A DNA stretch of 64,000 nt, taken from Polytrichum commune (lineage: Eukaryota; Streptophyta; Polytrichopsida; Polytrichales; Polytrichaceae). A model generated the notes under the pieces. The model was given only the letters and a program-made list of their open reading frames with translations. It searched no databases and was not told the origin of the DNA. Shown one piece after another: positions 23,352 through 34,558 of the stretch (its first letter is position 1; every line of letters starts with the position of its first letter). Where the stretch lies: positions 50,270,429-50,334,428 of the forward strand of contig OX485804.1 in the NCBI GenBank assembly GCA_950295325.1, read 5' to 3'. A program made the position numbers and the translations under genes.

Positions 23352-26287
23352 TCAAAAGGCACCCCCGGGTGGAGCTCCCTGGAAAGAAGTTCCACTTGAT
23401 TGCCTGGCTTTCCATTTCCTGTACCCCAGGATGCTGAAGGCAACAATGGCAGCCAACAGTACAAATCCCAACACTACAGCCAGCCCAATTGCACCCGCTT
23501 TGGACGCGGCCGCATTATTTGACCCCGAGGCTGAACAAACCAAAAACCCTAGGTTAAAAACATAATGGGCCTTGTGTGGTCACTCTTCTTTATTGGACAC
23601 CAATATTGGACTGGTATAACGCACAACTGGTTAAGATTTGACACCATGAAGCCTATGTGCTCAGTATATATAAACCACACCAACTTTAATAGTTGACAGG
23701 ATTGAGATGGCCTATGTTATCACTTAAAAAGAAAGGGCATCTCCACTTTGCTCTCAATACTTTGACCTCCAACTATTGCATCCAGCAAAGATAAACGACA
23801 ATCTGCGTGATTCGCAATAGCTAACCGAATAAATAAATTCCGGACCTCGAAATGCCAGCAAATAGGGACTAGAACATTGGATACAATCAGTCAACATTCA
23901 GAAGGCAATGTCGCCGTGAAAACCTTAGACGTCGCACAGGATTACAAGTGCAAACCCTAAACCCACAAAATTTCCCCTGCGAGTAATTCTATCATGTGTG
24001 GCTCTCATTCACCGGTGGTCCACGATCCTCTCCAAGATCCTCTAACTCTGCTCAATTGGGTTCATACTGATGGACATTCGGAACAATACATAAAACCTTG
24101 CGACTTACATCCGCATTTACATTTTAAACGAACGCCAGGTATCCTGTGTACATTCTATCAAGTGTGCATGACAGAGGATCCATTTGCAAGCAAGAATGAC
24201 ATGAACTCGCTAAATATCACATTTTGTACCTATGTGAAGCACAGGGTGAACAGCGAAGTGGAAAGACTCCAAGACCCCAATTCTTTCTGGTTATTATATA
24301 TCCATTTCCACGGAACTCTCCGGGCCAAAAATTTCAAGATTTTTGGCCCGGAGAGAATCTAGGGAGTTCTAGGGAATCTAGATTCTCTCCGGGCCAAAAA
24401 TTTCGCTCCTGTGAACAATGCTGAAGAAAGATGGTCACAGATTCTGGGTCCACAGGAGATGATGTTAAAGAAGACTCAAAAGACATTTGATGAAGACATT
24501 TTCCGATAAGTTATATTTTCTTTATGGTTGAATAGACCCAAATCTCTCCGTCCCTAAGTACCTCCTACATAGTCGCAAGTTTTGGGTTCAGGGTAAACGA
24601 TGGCGAAAAAGAGACGGGAGATTTAATTTCATAGTAGCCTATTCGCTGCAAGTCCTGAATTCCTTGCGGTTGAGCAGACAAGGCAGATTCATCGACCCTA
24701 CACTGCGCATCCCTCACTTCTATCTATGACACAAGCTTCGCTACACTCTGGTGAAAGATGGTCGCAGATTTTGGGTTCCAAAAATAAAAGCGTGGTTTAA
24801 GAGATGATCTCACAGTGAGTTGTCGCTACGAGTCTTGAATTATTAAAGGTTGAGCAGACATCACAGATTAGATCGACTCTCAGTATGGTAGTGAAGAAGA
24901 GATAGGGGATAATTGACTACATTTATCATTTCACTACAAGTCCAGAATTCTTCGTGGTTAAGCTGATATTGGAAATAGTCAACTCTGAGCACTTCAATTA
25001 CATGTCTCCTCTCAACCAGACATTATAGACTCATTCGACCCAATTCTTAGCATTACTTTCACATTCTTTCACTCTGGGATATAAGTTTCGCCACCTGTGG
25101 AGAATGGTAGCGAAAGATGATCGCAAATTTTGGATAAATGAAAAAAGCTGAGGAAATGGCAGAGGAGAGTTGATGTGACCATGATCCTTTCACATCAAGT
25201 CCTGAATTCTTGGCGGTCGAGCAGATAATTCAGATTCTATCGCCCCAACTCTCAGTGTCCCTCTACCTGTAACTAAGACGCAAGTTTCGCTACCACTCTT
25301 CCTGTGGAGGACGGTGGCAAAGCACGGTCGCACTTATTGGGTTCAGAAACGCTATAGTATAGGATCAGCAGGGGACAATTGATGGTACAATGATCTGTTT
25401 ACTACAAGTCCCAAATTCTTGCTATTGAGAAGACATCACGGAATCAATCGATCTAAATCTCAATTCCTTTCACGTTCCTTCTGTGAACTACAAGTTTCGC
25501 TACAACTCCTTCCCGAGGATGGTGGCGTAAGATGGTCGCAAAGGTTCGAGGAAAATAATGGTGAAGGAGCAGGGGTGGTTCGATATCACCGTGATGTTCT
25601 GGCTACAACACCCACTCAAAGAGGTCGATCGAGAGGTGGATCGGCACTGCGGTCGTTTTGGCCATAATGGATGTAGGGCACAAAGATGGTCGCAGATTTC
25701 AGGAAACAAAATGGTGAAGACGCAGGGGAGATTCGACACAAACATGACCTTCCCACCATAACACCCACTCAAACAGGTCGATCGACAGGAAAAGAAAAAA
25801 TGGTGTCAAAATGCACACAACGCCACAAGAAGACCGAGTAGTTTGCGAAGGTAAAGGTGCACTCACAAACGGGCACCGCGGTCGTTTTAGCCACAATGAA
25901 GGAAGGGCACTGCCCACACAAATCCGTAGTGACGTTGCACAGCCTGGGAAGTTGCAGCTGCCTTGTGGCGTTCACCGTGGCGGGAGGGTAGAAGGTGGCC
26001 ATGCAGATGCACGCTGTCTTGTAATACGCCACATTGTTGACACCAGTGCAGCATAACTTGGACGGTGAGTCTTGCACGTCAGTCAAGTAGCCCTGGCAGT
26101 CCGTGGTCTGGTTGGATGTGTTGCTCTGGTCGGAGTATGTGCAGTAGTTGAGCGAAATTGTGGAGTCGGATGGAAGGCTACATGTAATAGGGTCTTGAGC
26201 TTCTGCAACCATCATCCGATCCATGCATCCAAGGACCATCAAGTAGCCCAACAGAAGAAAAAATCCATCTCTTGCTCCGGGAGCCAT
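23352..26287 (-). CDS. Lipid-transfer-like protein with eight-cysteine motif and a C-terminal transmembrane anchor
   Basis: Model on the minus strand: exon 1 26287-25867 and exon 2 23530-23352, encoding 199 aa. The exon 1 donor (GTGAGT) is in phase 1 and the exon 2 acceptor (TTGTTCAG) leaves two bases that complete the codon. Residues 1-31 form a signal peptide. The eight-cysteine pattern reads C49, C64, C79-C80, C93-I-C95, C117, then C124 or C127, with C2-C3 spacing of 14 and CC-CxC spacing of 12, as in non-specific lipid transfer proteins of the LTPG/xylogen type. Several N-x-T/S sites suggest glycosylation. Unlike usual LTPGs, which end in a GPI signal, this one has a transmembrane helix (about 154-175) followed by a basic YRKWKAR tail of about 24 aa ending GGAF. 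It would therefore be an apoplast-facing membrane protein. The 2.3-kb intron is filled with degenerate repeats. Confidence 0.8.
24311..24400. repeat. Three-arm inverted repeat inside the LTP-like gene intron
   Basis: CTCTCCGGGCCAAAAAT (24316-24332) pairs exactly with 24339-24355 over 17 bp across a 6-nt loop. The right arm can also pair with a third copy at 24378-24395 (GGCCCGGAGAGAATCTAG with CTAGATTCTCTCCGGGCC). The segment thus has two mutually exclusive perfect hairpins. It is probably a tiny MITE, but no target duplication was seen. Confidence 0.7.
24420..25780. repeat. Degenerate ~200-bp tandem array in the LTP-like gene intron
   Basis: About six diverged units carry the blocks GATGGTCGCAGATTTTGGGTT (near 24430, 24759, 25113, 25325, 25532 and 25685) and CAAGTCCTGAATTCTTGCGG-like (near 24650, 24828, 24938, 25196 and 25404), with GAGCAGA...CAGATT...CGACC between them. 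Spacing varies from about 110 to 350 bp, so this is an old array that has lost and gained pieces. Confidence 0.65.
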
Positions 26288-26499
26288 GGCGATGGCTATG
26301 GTAATTTAGGATCTTGAAATTTGTCAAAATCTCAGGAAATCTCTCCGACGATACAGATTAGGACACTCTGCCTCTTCTCAAGCTTCTAAGCAAACTGAGA
26401 AAACAATTTCAGCAACTCATCTCACTCCACCACATTAGCAATTTTTCCCTACCCCTCCACACCTGAGATCTCAGCTCCGCCCAACAAGCCGCCTTTACA

Positions 26500-27190
26500 C
26501 TCTTCCACAAGAATCAAACAGTACACACACCTCCGGGATCGCCAATAATAATGCTCCAGAGCTCCAAATCACCAAGAAAACCAGAAACCCTTTGCCCACG
26601 GGTCACAATTATCAACAGATTCCTGTCCGAATCAAAGACCACCCACAAGTACAATCGAAGCAGCAACCCGATCTTCAAGATCACTAACCAACCCGGAGAT
26701 CTTTTCACCACACGAGCAATTCCACACGGCCAAACCCTCCACACACAAGATCTTCAGCTACCTTCAAGAATCAGCTACCCAAACAATCTTGACAAGAATC
26801 AATCAAACCTCCAAAATCGCCAAGCTCAATGCTTCAGAGTTACGAATCACTCTACAACTCCAGAATATCCCAAGTTCAACAGAATGCAGCTTCTCCTCTA
26901 TCTCTCAATCTCTAACACACGTCTAGAGACACACACAACACCACCACCACCAAATTCCTGTCGAATCGAAGACCACCCACACAACAGCAAAAATAAAAGC
27001 TTACCGATCCTCAAGGATCGGACCGAACCCGGACACTTTCTCAACACATTAGCAATTCCACCACTAACTTTCCACACACAAGATCCTCCAGCAAGAGACC
27101 CACGAAGCTACCCCAATAAGTAATCTTCACAAGAATCAAACAACAATGCTCCAGAGCTCACGATCACACAACTCCACAAATCCCAAACTC
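26500..27190. repeat. Three degenerate ~310-335-bp units upstream of the LTP-like gene
   Basis: The block ACAAGAATCAAACA...GCTCCAGAGCTC occurs near 26507 and 27129, with a weaker copy near 26791. TTCCTGTCCGAATCAAAGAC near 26621 matches TTCCTGTCGAATCGAAGAC near 26956, a period of 335 bp. The array lies within 200-900 bp upstream of the minus-strand start codon. It is strongly A/C-rich on the plus strand, so it would be G/T-rich in the gene's sense. Confidence 0.65.
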
Positions 27191-28004
27191 TAAACCAACG
27201 ACACAAGGTACAACACCGGCTACTTACTAAAGCAAGCTCAAAACTTCGCAGCTCACCGTGACAACTGATGAACATGTCACAGCCACCACCAACAAATGAT
27301 GATAACATTGATGCCTCCAAGTAACTTAAGGATCTCCTAACTTAGATGAACTTTCACAAACACTTCATCCAGATGCCTGAGAAGAGATGCGGCGCCGGAG
27401 GAGCTCCTCAATTCTCATCATCACCAACATCATCATCATCACAGCCAACTTAACGTAGATCCCAGATCCTGAGATGAGAATGTAAGGATGTATGGCTATG
27501 GATGGATGGATGGATGGCGATTTTCAAAACCCCTGCAACGGATTCTCCTGCGGCACCGGATCACCAGGGACATACTAAGTTAAGATATGCAGCCCCAGCT
27601 AGCAGCCATGCACTGAGGGGATGCTCGAGTCCTAGCTAGTCTACTCACACAATAACTTAGCAATCTTTGAACTTGCTCCAACTCTATTTTTTGTGAGGAA
27701 CCCGTGGTGACTGTTGGGGAGAACTTCAAAAGTGCGAGTTTGGTGCAGTAACAGTACTACCTTGAAGCTGAATGTAAGTTTAAGTTAGTAGAATATATAT
27801 TGCGGAAAGTCAGTGCCGGCGCTATCATAAAGTGGGAGGAAGAAAGAGAGAAAGAGCAGCCTATCACCTACAATGCCTTCGTAGTGGGTGGTGGGTGGCA
27901 GGCTCATCAGCAATCAGACAGTGGCCCCCCACACTGTCAGGATTCTGATTAGGGTAGAGGCACCCATAACCGAACACTTAAGAGATTCTACACCAGGTCT
28001 GCAG
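27191..28004. other. 5' flank of the LTP-like gene
   Basis: A (GGAT)n microsatellite lies at about 27498-27517. No gene seen. Confidence 0.4.
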
Positions 28005-28330
28005 AAGTAAAGTATAGGGTGGTGCAAATTTTTCCCATGTAGGAAGATAGAAATCAAGAGGACTGCAAAAAAAATCGGTAATTTTATTTCTTGAGTTGAA
28101 ATTACTGTGAATTTTAGAAGCCAAAAGTTGGACCGAACATATATATTACCAATGTTTAGAGTCTACCATAACCACTCATTCCTCCTCGCTTTAGCATTCG
28201 AAACTAGGACATGTATCATGACACTCTAGTACCAGCTTGATCGAAATTATGATACCCTAAAGATTGGCAATGGGGTCCTGATCGGGAATAGGCACCTCTA
28301 TTGTAGACGCACTAAACCTTTATTCTTGAG
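28005..28330 (-). repeat. Dispersed repeat, copy 2 (inverse of 625-1190)
   Basis: The reverse complement of this block follows 630-690 and 915-1190 without the extra sequence found in copy 1, so it shows the uninterrupted form. It has no coding capacity. Confidence 0.6.
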
Positions 28331-28421
28331 CAGTCATGTGCTGAGGGTGATAATTAGACTTTGATCCCACTAATCTCATGTTTACCGAACCTAACGTTGA
28401 ATTCTCTACCGCGTCTACTAA

Positions 28422-28542
28422 GGGTTAGTTTCCATGTAGGCCTCTTGCCCACCAGATCCTAGTAGAAATATAGATTCCACAAGGTAGAATCTACGTTTCC
28501 ACTAGAATCTGGTGGGTGAGCGGCCTACATGGAAACTAACCC
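28422..28542. mobile_element. 121-bp Tourist-like hairpin MITE, copy 2
   Basis: This has the same ends as the 755-876 element (GGGTTAGTTTCCATGT and ACATGGAAACTAACCC), flanked by TAA at 28419-28421 and 28543-28545. The arms pair almost completely. Confidence 0.85.
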
Positions 28543-28545
28543 TAA

Positions 28546-30035
28546 GTATACTTAGGAGGAAAGAGGGGATTATTGTATAGGAGTGCACTTCTCATTCAAC
28601 CAACAAAAAAAGATTTTAAATAGTATGTATCCCAGGGATTTCAAACTATAGTTGATTTAATATTATAATAAGATTCAAAGATCCCAAATTATTGTACTCA
28701 AGATCATTTGAGATGAAACGGCAACAAACCTATAAGTATTATGTTGGATGGATGAGGCATACGCTTGTAGATGTTAAATTCCATGTCTCTCCTACTTAGC
28801 AAATGGGCTTTGTTTTACAACACCTACCACAAGGGAATTAATAATAGAAATGTATTCCTTATATGTTTATTATTGATTCATAACTAAGTTCACTAAACTA
28901 ATTCAAGGTTTTAGACCACGACTTAGAGATTAATTTAGCTCAAAGAAAATTTAGTGGTTTGTTATAATAATCAAAAAAATCCTCCCCCTCCCTTGACTCA
29001 TTAGATTTCATTTCCCAATACATATCATTGGGGTGGTTGTACACAATTTGTCCCTATGGGTTTATTGTTGATTTATACTAGATTAACGTCAATGGGCTAA
29101 TTCATGCTCTTTCAACCTAATCTAGGTGTTACGTTGGCCTCAAATAGTAACATCCTATATACCCTTGGGTTTCCAACATTGGTTTAGTTTGGTAAGACAT
29201 GATTGAAGGACTTAACAACAAACTTGGGAGGGGCATGTTTCTTCTGCACCTGCCATGGCAGGTGTTGTGGACCAATATCTCATTATCCTCAATAACAATT
29301 GAAATAATTTCTCACACATGTCCCCAATGAAGGCACATAGCCCTATTGTAGACACTTCCAACTTTATGAACAATTTCAACCATTCCAATTGGATCATGAT
29401 TCGTCTCATCTCATTTGGTTGGCAGTCATGCATATTATCATTTTAGAGTTTAAATACGGATTTAAAACCCAAAAAAATCAAAATCAAAAATATAATCGAA
29501 GATTCTCATTCTATATAAACGATAACATAGGCCATCCCAACTATGAAAACAACTGGACCTAAGTTGATCAATCTGAACACAACATCCAATGTCATTGTAA
29601 CACATGTCTATTTGGTGTCCATTCCTGACCACAAGCCTTGGCATGTGCCACTCAACGTATATGTATATGATTAAGAAAAAAATGACCACATAAGACCCCC
29701 ATTCTTTATTCTTAGGAACATGCACCCGCTCAATAACCAACGGTTCCTCACGAGAAATAATGCATATGAGAATATGACTATATGACTATATATATATAAG
29801 AAATTGTCATTCCCACCACTGCAAGGCTGCCTTTATGTTAGACCTTCTTTTGATTGGCAAGGGAGGCTCGTACTCGTCCTTGTTCACTCATGTCCACATT
29901 ACACATGACCTTCAACTTGTAAGCTTTAACTTTTTACCGGCCTTCCAACGATATAAGCTTAAAAACCTTAATGAATCTCACGTGGAACAATTACAACAAG
30001 CTCTCAATCGATAATTTATCCAAATTCTTCTCATG
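28546..30035. other. Intergenic DNA, no gene seen
   Basis: AT-rich sequence with a short (TA)n run near 29790. No protein-like frame recognised. Confidence 0.4.
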
Positions 30036-30190
30036 GATGTTCATAGCATTGTTCAAATCCATAACAATGTTTGTGGGACTGACAATATTCTATGGAACAC
30101 CCAACATTCAGATTGAGTATGGAGAATATTCCTTCGAATATTGTCCATCCCACAAACTTTGTTATGGATCTAAATAATGTTATGTTGCTT
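30036..30190. repeat. ~155-bp inverted repeat with ~55-bp arms
   Basis: AAATCCATAACAATGTTTGT (30055 on) pairs with ACAAACTTTGTTATGGATCT (near 30152). Arms run from about 30036 to 30098 and from 30132 to 30190. It is likely a decayed MITE. No target duplication was identified. Confidence 0.6.
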
Positions 30191-30649
30191 AGCAAATTAT
30201 TGTATGTTTTGTGAGGCCCCAAGCCAATGGGCTCTCAAGCATCTTTGTCTAGTGATCATGTCTCCTTCATTTGCTCAATTCCCCCTTGGCATCTCACTTT
30301 TATCACGATCATTTTACACTTGCTCAAACTATTAGGAACTTGAGAATTTGGCGCCAAGCTCTCAATATTTTTCAGTTTTTCGAACCCAATCATCAAATCC
30401 CAAAAAACTGCAAGTTCAAGCTTTCAACCTAAGCCCGTCCTAAATTGAGCCTCAAGAAGTTTCCCGAGCACAATGGAGACTTTCCTTTCTGACGTTGGAT
30501 TTTAATGAGCTACATTGTTGATGGTATTTAGTGTTATTTATTGATTAAAGCCACACATTGTGATGTTTACTTTTCATCACAATGCAAGTTTTTACAAAAG
30601 TAAAGTATTTCATCATTCTATGATGTCCAAAACTACAGTACATGTACAT

Positions 30650-30815
30650 TTGACTTAGTGTGGCCCACACTATTCATTGTTGACCTTTGTAAAATATCTT
30701 ACAATCACATAGCAACAACCAAAGAAGGTGATGTCATGGAACACTTGTTGATATAACACACATCACAAAGCCACTCTAGTTAATATAGCCAATTAATATT
30801 GATACAACATTAAAC
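30650..30815. repeat. Fragment related to the MITE at 61903-62050
   Basis: It shares TTAGTGTGG at the start, GGAACACTTGTTG and CCACTCTAGTTAAT with 61903-62050. Its right end is not well preserved. Confidence 0.45.
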
Positions 30816-33189
30816 CAAAAATACAATTTACCTATTTGTACTCTGATTGTTAAATGAAAATCAAAGTAAGAAGTTGTAACAATGAGTAAATTCCACTCAA
30901 TAAGTGATACTAAATGTTGTAGTACCATTTGTTCATGTACTGTACATGCCTATATTCAATTTCCATGTCATATTTCCAAGAAGTTCTAACCAATCATCAC
31001 ATGATGATAGGTGGCACAATAGAATTGACCATAAATAATTAGTTTACGGCTGATTTCACACACATGTAGAGTTTGTGAATATAGTAGGTTGAAACGATCC
31101 TATGTTTGAGCCCCTTGTTTTCCATGGGTTGTAAGATAGTAATTATGCTTTTGATAGTTTGTCATACTCAAGCGGTAAAAACAAGACCGCATGTACCCGT
31201 TATGACCACACCTAAGATTTTAGAGTCCCACAATCAAGGTGTGCTGCAACAAGATATGCAATCCACATCTAGGATTAATCTATGTCATTTCGATCGTAGG
31301 TGTTGCCCATAGAAGTTTACATAACATGACTTTATTATATCCAAAGTTCATGCATAAGTTTAGATTTGCTAAGTACATAGTTCTCCAAATATGTCCTTTA
31401 TACATGGAAAATTTCAACACCCGTATAAAGAATTCAACATTCTTTTCTTCTTCTTCCTTTTGGATACAAATTAAAATAAATCAATTGCAAGAGGTAACCC
31501 AAACAACCATCATGGAAAAAACCCTTAGGGGCCCATGGGGCATCAAATAATAATACCCATTAAGGAATTCAATTATCAATATCTCACAATCTTTGACCAA
31601 AATACTAGCTTCTGCTCTTTCTATCTAAAGCCTTGTGTATTGTAAGACAAGTACTAGTTTGATCATAGAACCCATAACTTAAGGTGATTGTATTGTGTGA
31701 ACTGAACTTGTGGAACATACAAAGGGACTTCTTCCCTTTGAAGCAAAGTTACCCAATTTCACACCCCTTTGTGTTAGTGCTTGATGTGCAACGTGTGTTG
31801 ATGCTCTAAAGTGACGAGGGCAAGGCTAGACACTCACATCTTTCAATTCAACCCTCGTCACTAACACCGAGGTAAAGGGGATCTACTAAAAACATGATCC
31901 CGTATATTTGTGTTGTATTAATCTCAACTAAATCTCCCAAGACTAATTCAAAGCCTCTAATTCTAATTCCGGGTTTAAATCAACTCAAAATAATAAAATT
32001 CACGTCCTGTAATATCATTGCATGTGTTTTACCTTGGGTAATATCAGTGGAGGTCGATTGAAAGAGGTGGGTGTCTATCTAGCGTGGCCGGTGATGAGGA
32101 CCCCCTTATGTCCTTGGCGGAATAGTGAACATAACTTAGTCCTCAATGGATCACGTGAACTTTAAAAAGTAAGCAAATGGCTATGGACTCAAAGTTTTTG
32201 GCCAAGGCTTTGGCTTCTTTTGCACGCACAGTTTTTATTCTCATTTTCATCAATGCGAGATGAAGTGTATATATATATATATAAGGGGAGTTAAATGTAC
32301 CTAGTACTATATGGACACGATGTGGGTTCAACATATGTGGAGTTTTGATAACAAAATTAAAAAATACTACATGAGCCCATTTGCAAGATGTAATAATTGA
32401 GCTTGTTATATTTGCAATGAAGATGAATATCGCATGAATCATTGGAGTGAAAGTCATGTATGATCTATAATGGAGAGAAAGGAAGTTCTTGCAAATGAGT
32501 GTACATCTCACCCATCCAACATAAAAACTTTATCCCTTATAGGATTGTTGACCAATTCATCTCAAACGACTTGGATAAGCTTAATTTGGGGTCCTTAAAG
32601 CGATTTCAAATGTCAAGTGAGATGTGAACAGTAGCATGTGGTTTGTATATTTTTTTTAGTGTCTATGCTAGATGAAGGAGAGGTGTGATTGTATGCAATA
32701 ACTCACCCCCTCCATCTTTTTCTTTTTTTCTTTTTTCTTTTTCTTTTTTCTCAGGCATGCATGTCAAACTTCATAATCGATGCATCCGCCTTGAAGGCAT
32801 GCGACTATGTTGTGAGCATCAAACAAACAAATTTGGTCATTGGAGTGGATTAAGGATTGCTTCATCCAGTTAGAAATCGCGATCTACGCAGATTGTGATT
32901 GGGTTTTGAAAGTTATGAGAGGTCGAGGTGAAATTCTTTTTTTCTCTTTGAACAAGTGCACGAGCCCTCCCAATTGTGTCAATTATGGGACTTAGAGTGG
33001 TGTCTATACTTTGAGCACATAGTCTATTGTAGCATATTCTTTTAGCTATTCAATATAAACTACAACCTTGCCATATATACCACTCAAATATAGGATTTGA
33101 AAACAAGAAGTTGACAACATAAAGCCCACATAAGTTAGGTTTATTCAATGTGATGTTGGCCTGGAAATGCTCTTGAAACCAAATCTTCC
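30816..33189. other. Intergenic DNA, no gene seen
   Basis: Contains a (TA)n run at about 32266-32284 and a T/C-rich tract at about 32715-32750. Frames at 31106-31550 and 32143-32511 lack any known motif. Confidence 0.4.
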
Positions 33190-33415
33190 CGTGTGGGGGG
33201 GGGGGGAGGTGCACCTTTCATGATACATATGAGTATAAGTGAGTGCACAACAAGGGTATTAATTTGAACTTTTCCATACCATACATATGCTACACAAATT
33301 ATAACTTGTAATTATGTACTTGGAGGACCTCTAGAAAATATACAATGTTTGTACTTGTATGATAGGGTCACTTGGCTTTATGGGATAAGTATTTAATATT
33401 GGATGTAACTAGGGT
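33190..33415 (+). mobile_element. Truncated relative of the 18990-19709 hAT-like element
   Basis: After a poly-G run come GGTGCACCTTTCA and AGTGAGTGCACA, then a ~180-bp block matching 19025-19200, including TACTTGTATGATA and AATATTGGATG. The right terminus was not found. Confidence 0.55.
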
Positions 33416-34558
33416 GAATACTTTTCTCATTTCCCATCTCATCCATGTATGTGTGCAAGAGGCAATATTAGGATTTAGGAAGAAGAGCATGATTATGATC
33501 ACAAATTGATTCTAGTGCACAAGGCAGTGACAAGGAAAATTGTAGTGTTGGAGAAGACAATTCAAACATGCGCAAGGATGTTGTCATAAAGAGGAATTGC
33601 TGTAAAGTAGGTTAAAAATGATTTACATGAAAATGTGGAGTTGCAAAGTGAGCTTCAACATGCCTTGAATATTCTAATAGAAGAACATGGAAATGTTGAA
33701 ATACCTTTTCAATCTAATGTAAAGTCCACTATGGCTTATGTAGAGGTAGGGGAGTCTAGAAATTTTAAATGTATACTTGTTAGTTAATTGAATGGAAATC
33801 CAACTTTATCTAATGATCGATTGACTGGGTATATCATATATGAAGCCTAAACTCCTTATCGCCACAAATCATGGTATTGTGTTAAATTTTGGTTGTGATT
33901 GTGGAGTGTGTTTTATGAACATACTTGAAGCTAGAATTGTCAAAACGCATGGTAGACCAAAACAATTAGAGCTTAGTTGGACAACCAACTAAAATTGCCC
34001 ATGTGTGGAGGATAATCATAGGGCATTGCACTCTTGTGACAAGTTGTTTGTTGATTAATAATAAACATATGGTACATGAAAATGACTAAACCCAACATTT
34101 CAAAGTAATAAAAAAGGTACTACACAGTATGAACAATTATAAAATACATAATTAAATGGGTCATTTCGTTGTAGACAATACCAAACTTTGTCAGTATTTC
34201 ATTACAAAAATGTAAGTTGGGTTGACACCAATTGTAAACTTCTTCGTGAGAAGTGCCATACAACAATTTAGATGTAACGTGTATCTATCTACTAGTTACC
34301 TTTGCTATCTCTAGTTTCAACTAGACTATACTATTTGTAAGACTAGAAGACTCCACCTTGGGAAATCCAATATTTCTAGGAAGTAAATGGAGTTATCCAC
34401 TAGTTGGGACTGTGGTTTCACACAATATTCTCACCTCGTAAGTGATGACCATTAGTTAAGAACACTTAACTCACTCCAAAGGCATAGATGGAGAGCCAAT
34501 TAACTACAAGCTTGTGGACTAGTTGAGGGGAGCTTCAATTCTTAGCTCCTAGAAGTAT
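33416..34558. other. Unassigned sequence next to the gypsy fossil
   Basis: No clear protein family. It may include decayed element sequence, but I could not assign it. Confidence 0.3.

Noticed and set aside
23994-24362. 122-codon plus-strand frame
   Set aside because: It sits in the intron of the minus-strand LTP-like gene, ends in the hairpin repeat and has no motif.
26551-27123. 190-codon plus-strand open frame upstream of the LTP-like gene
   Set aside because: It lies in a degenerate tandem array of A/C-rich sequence that lacks stops by composition, has no family motif and runs against the adjacent gene.
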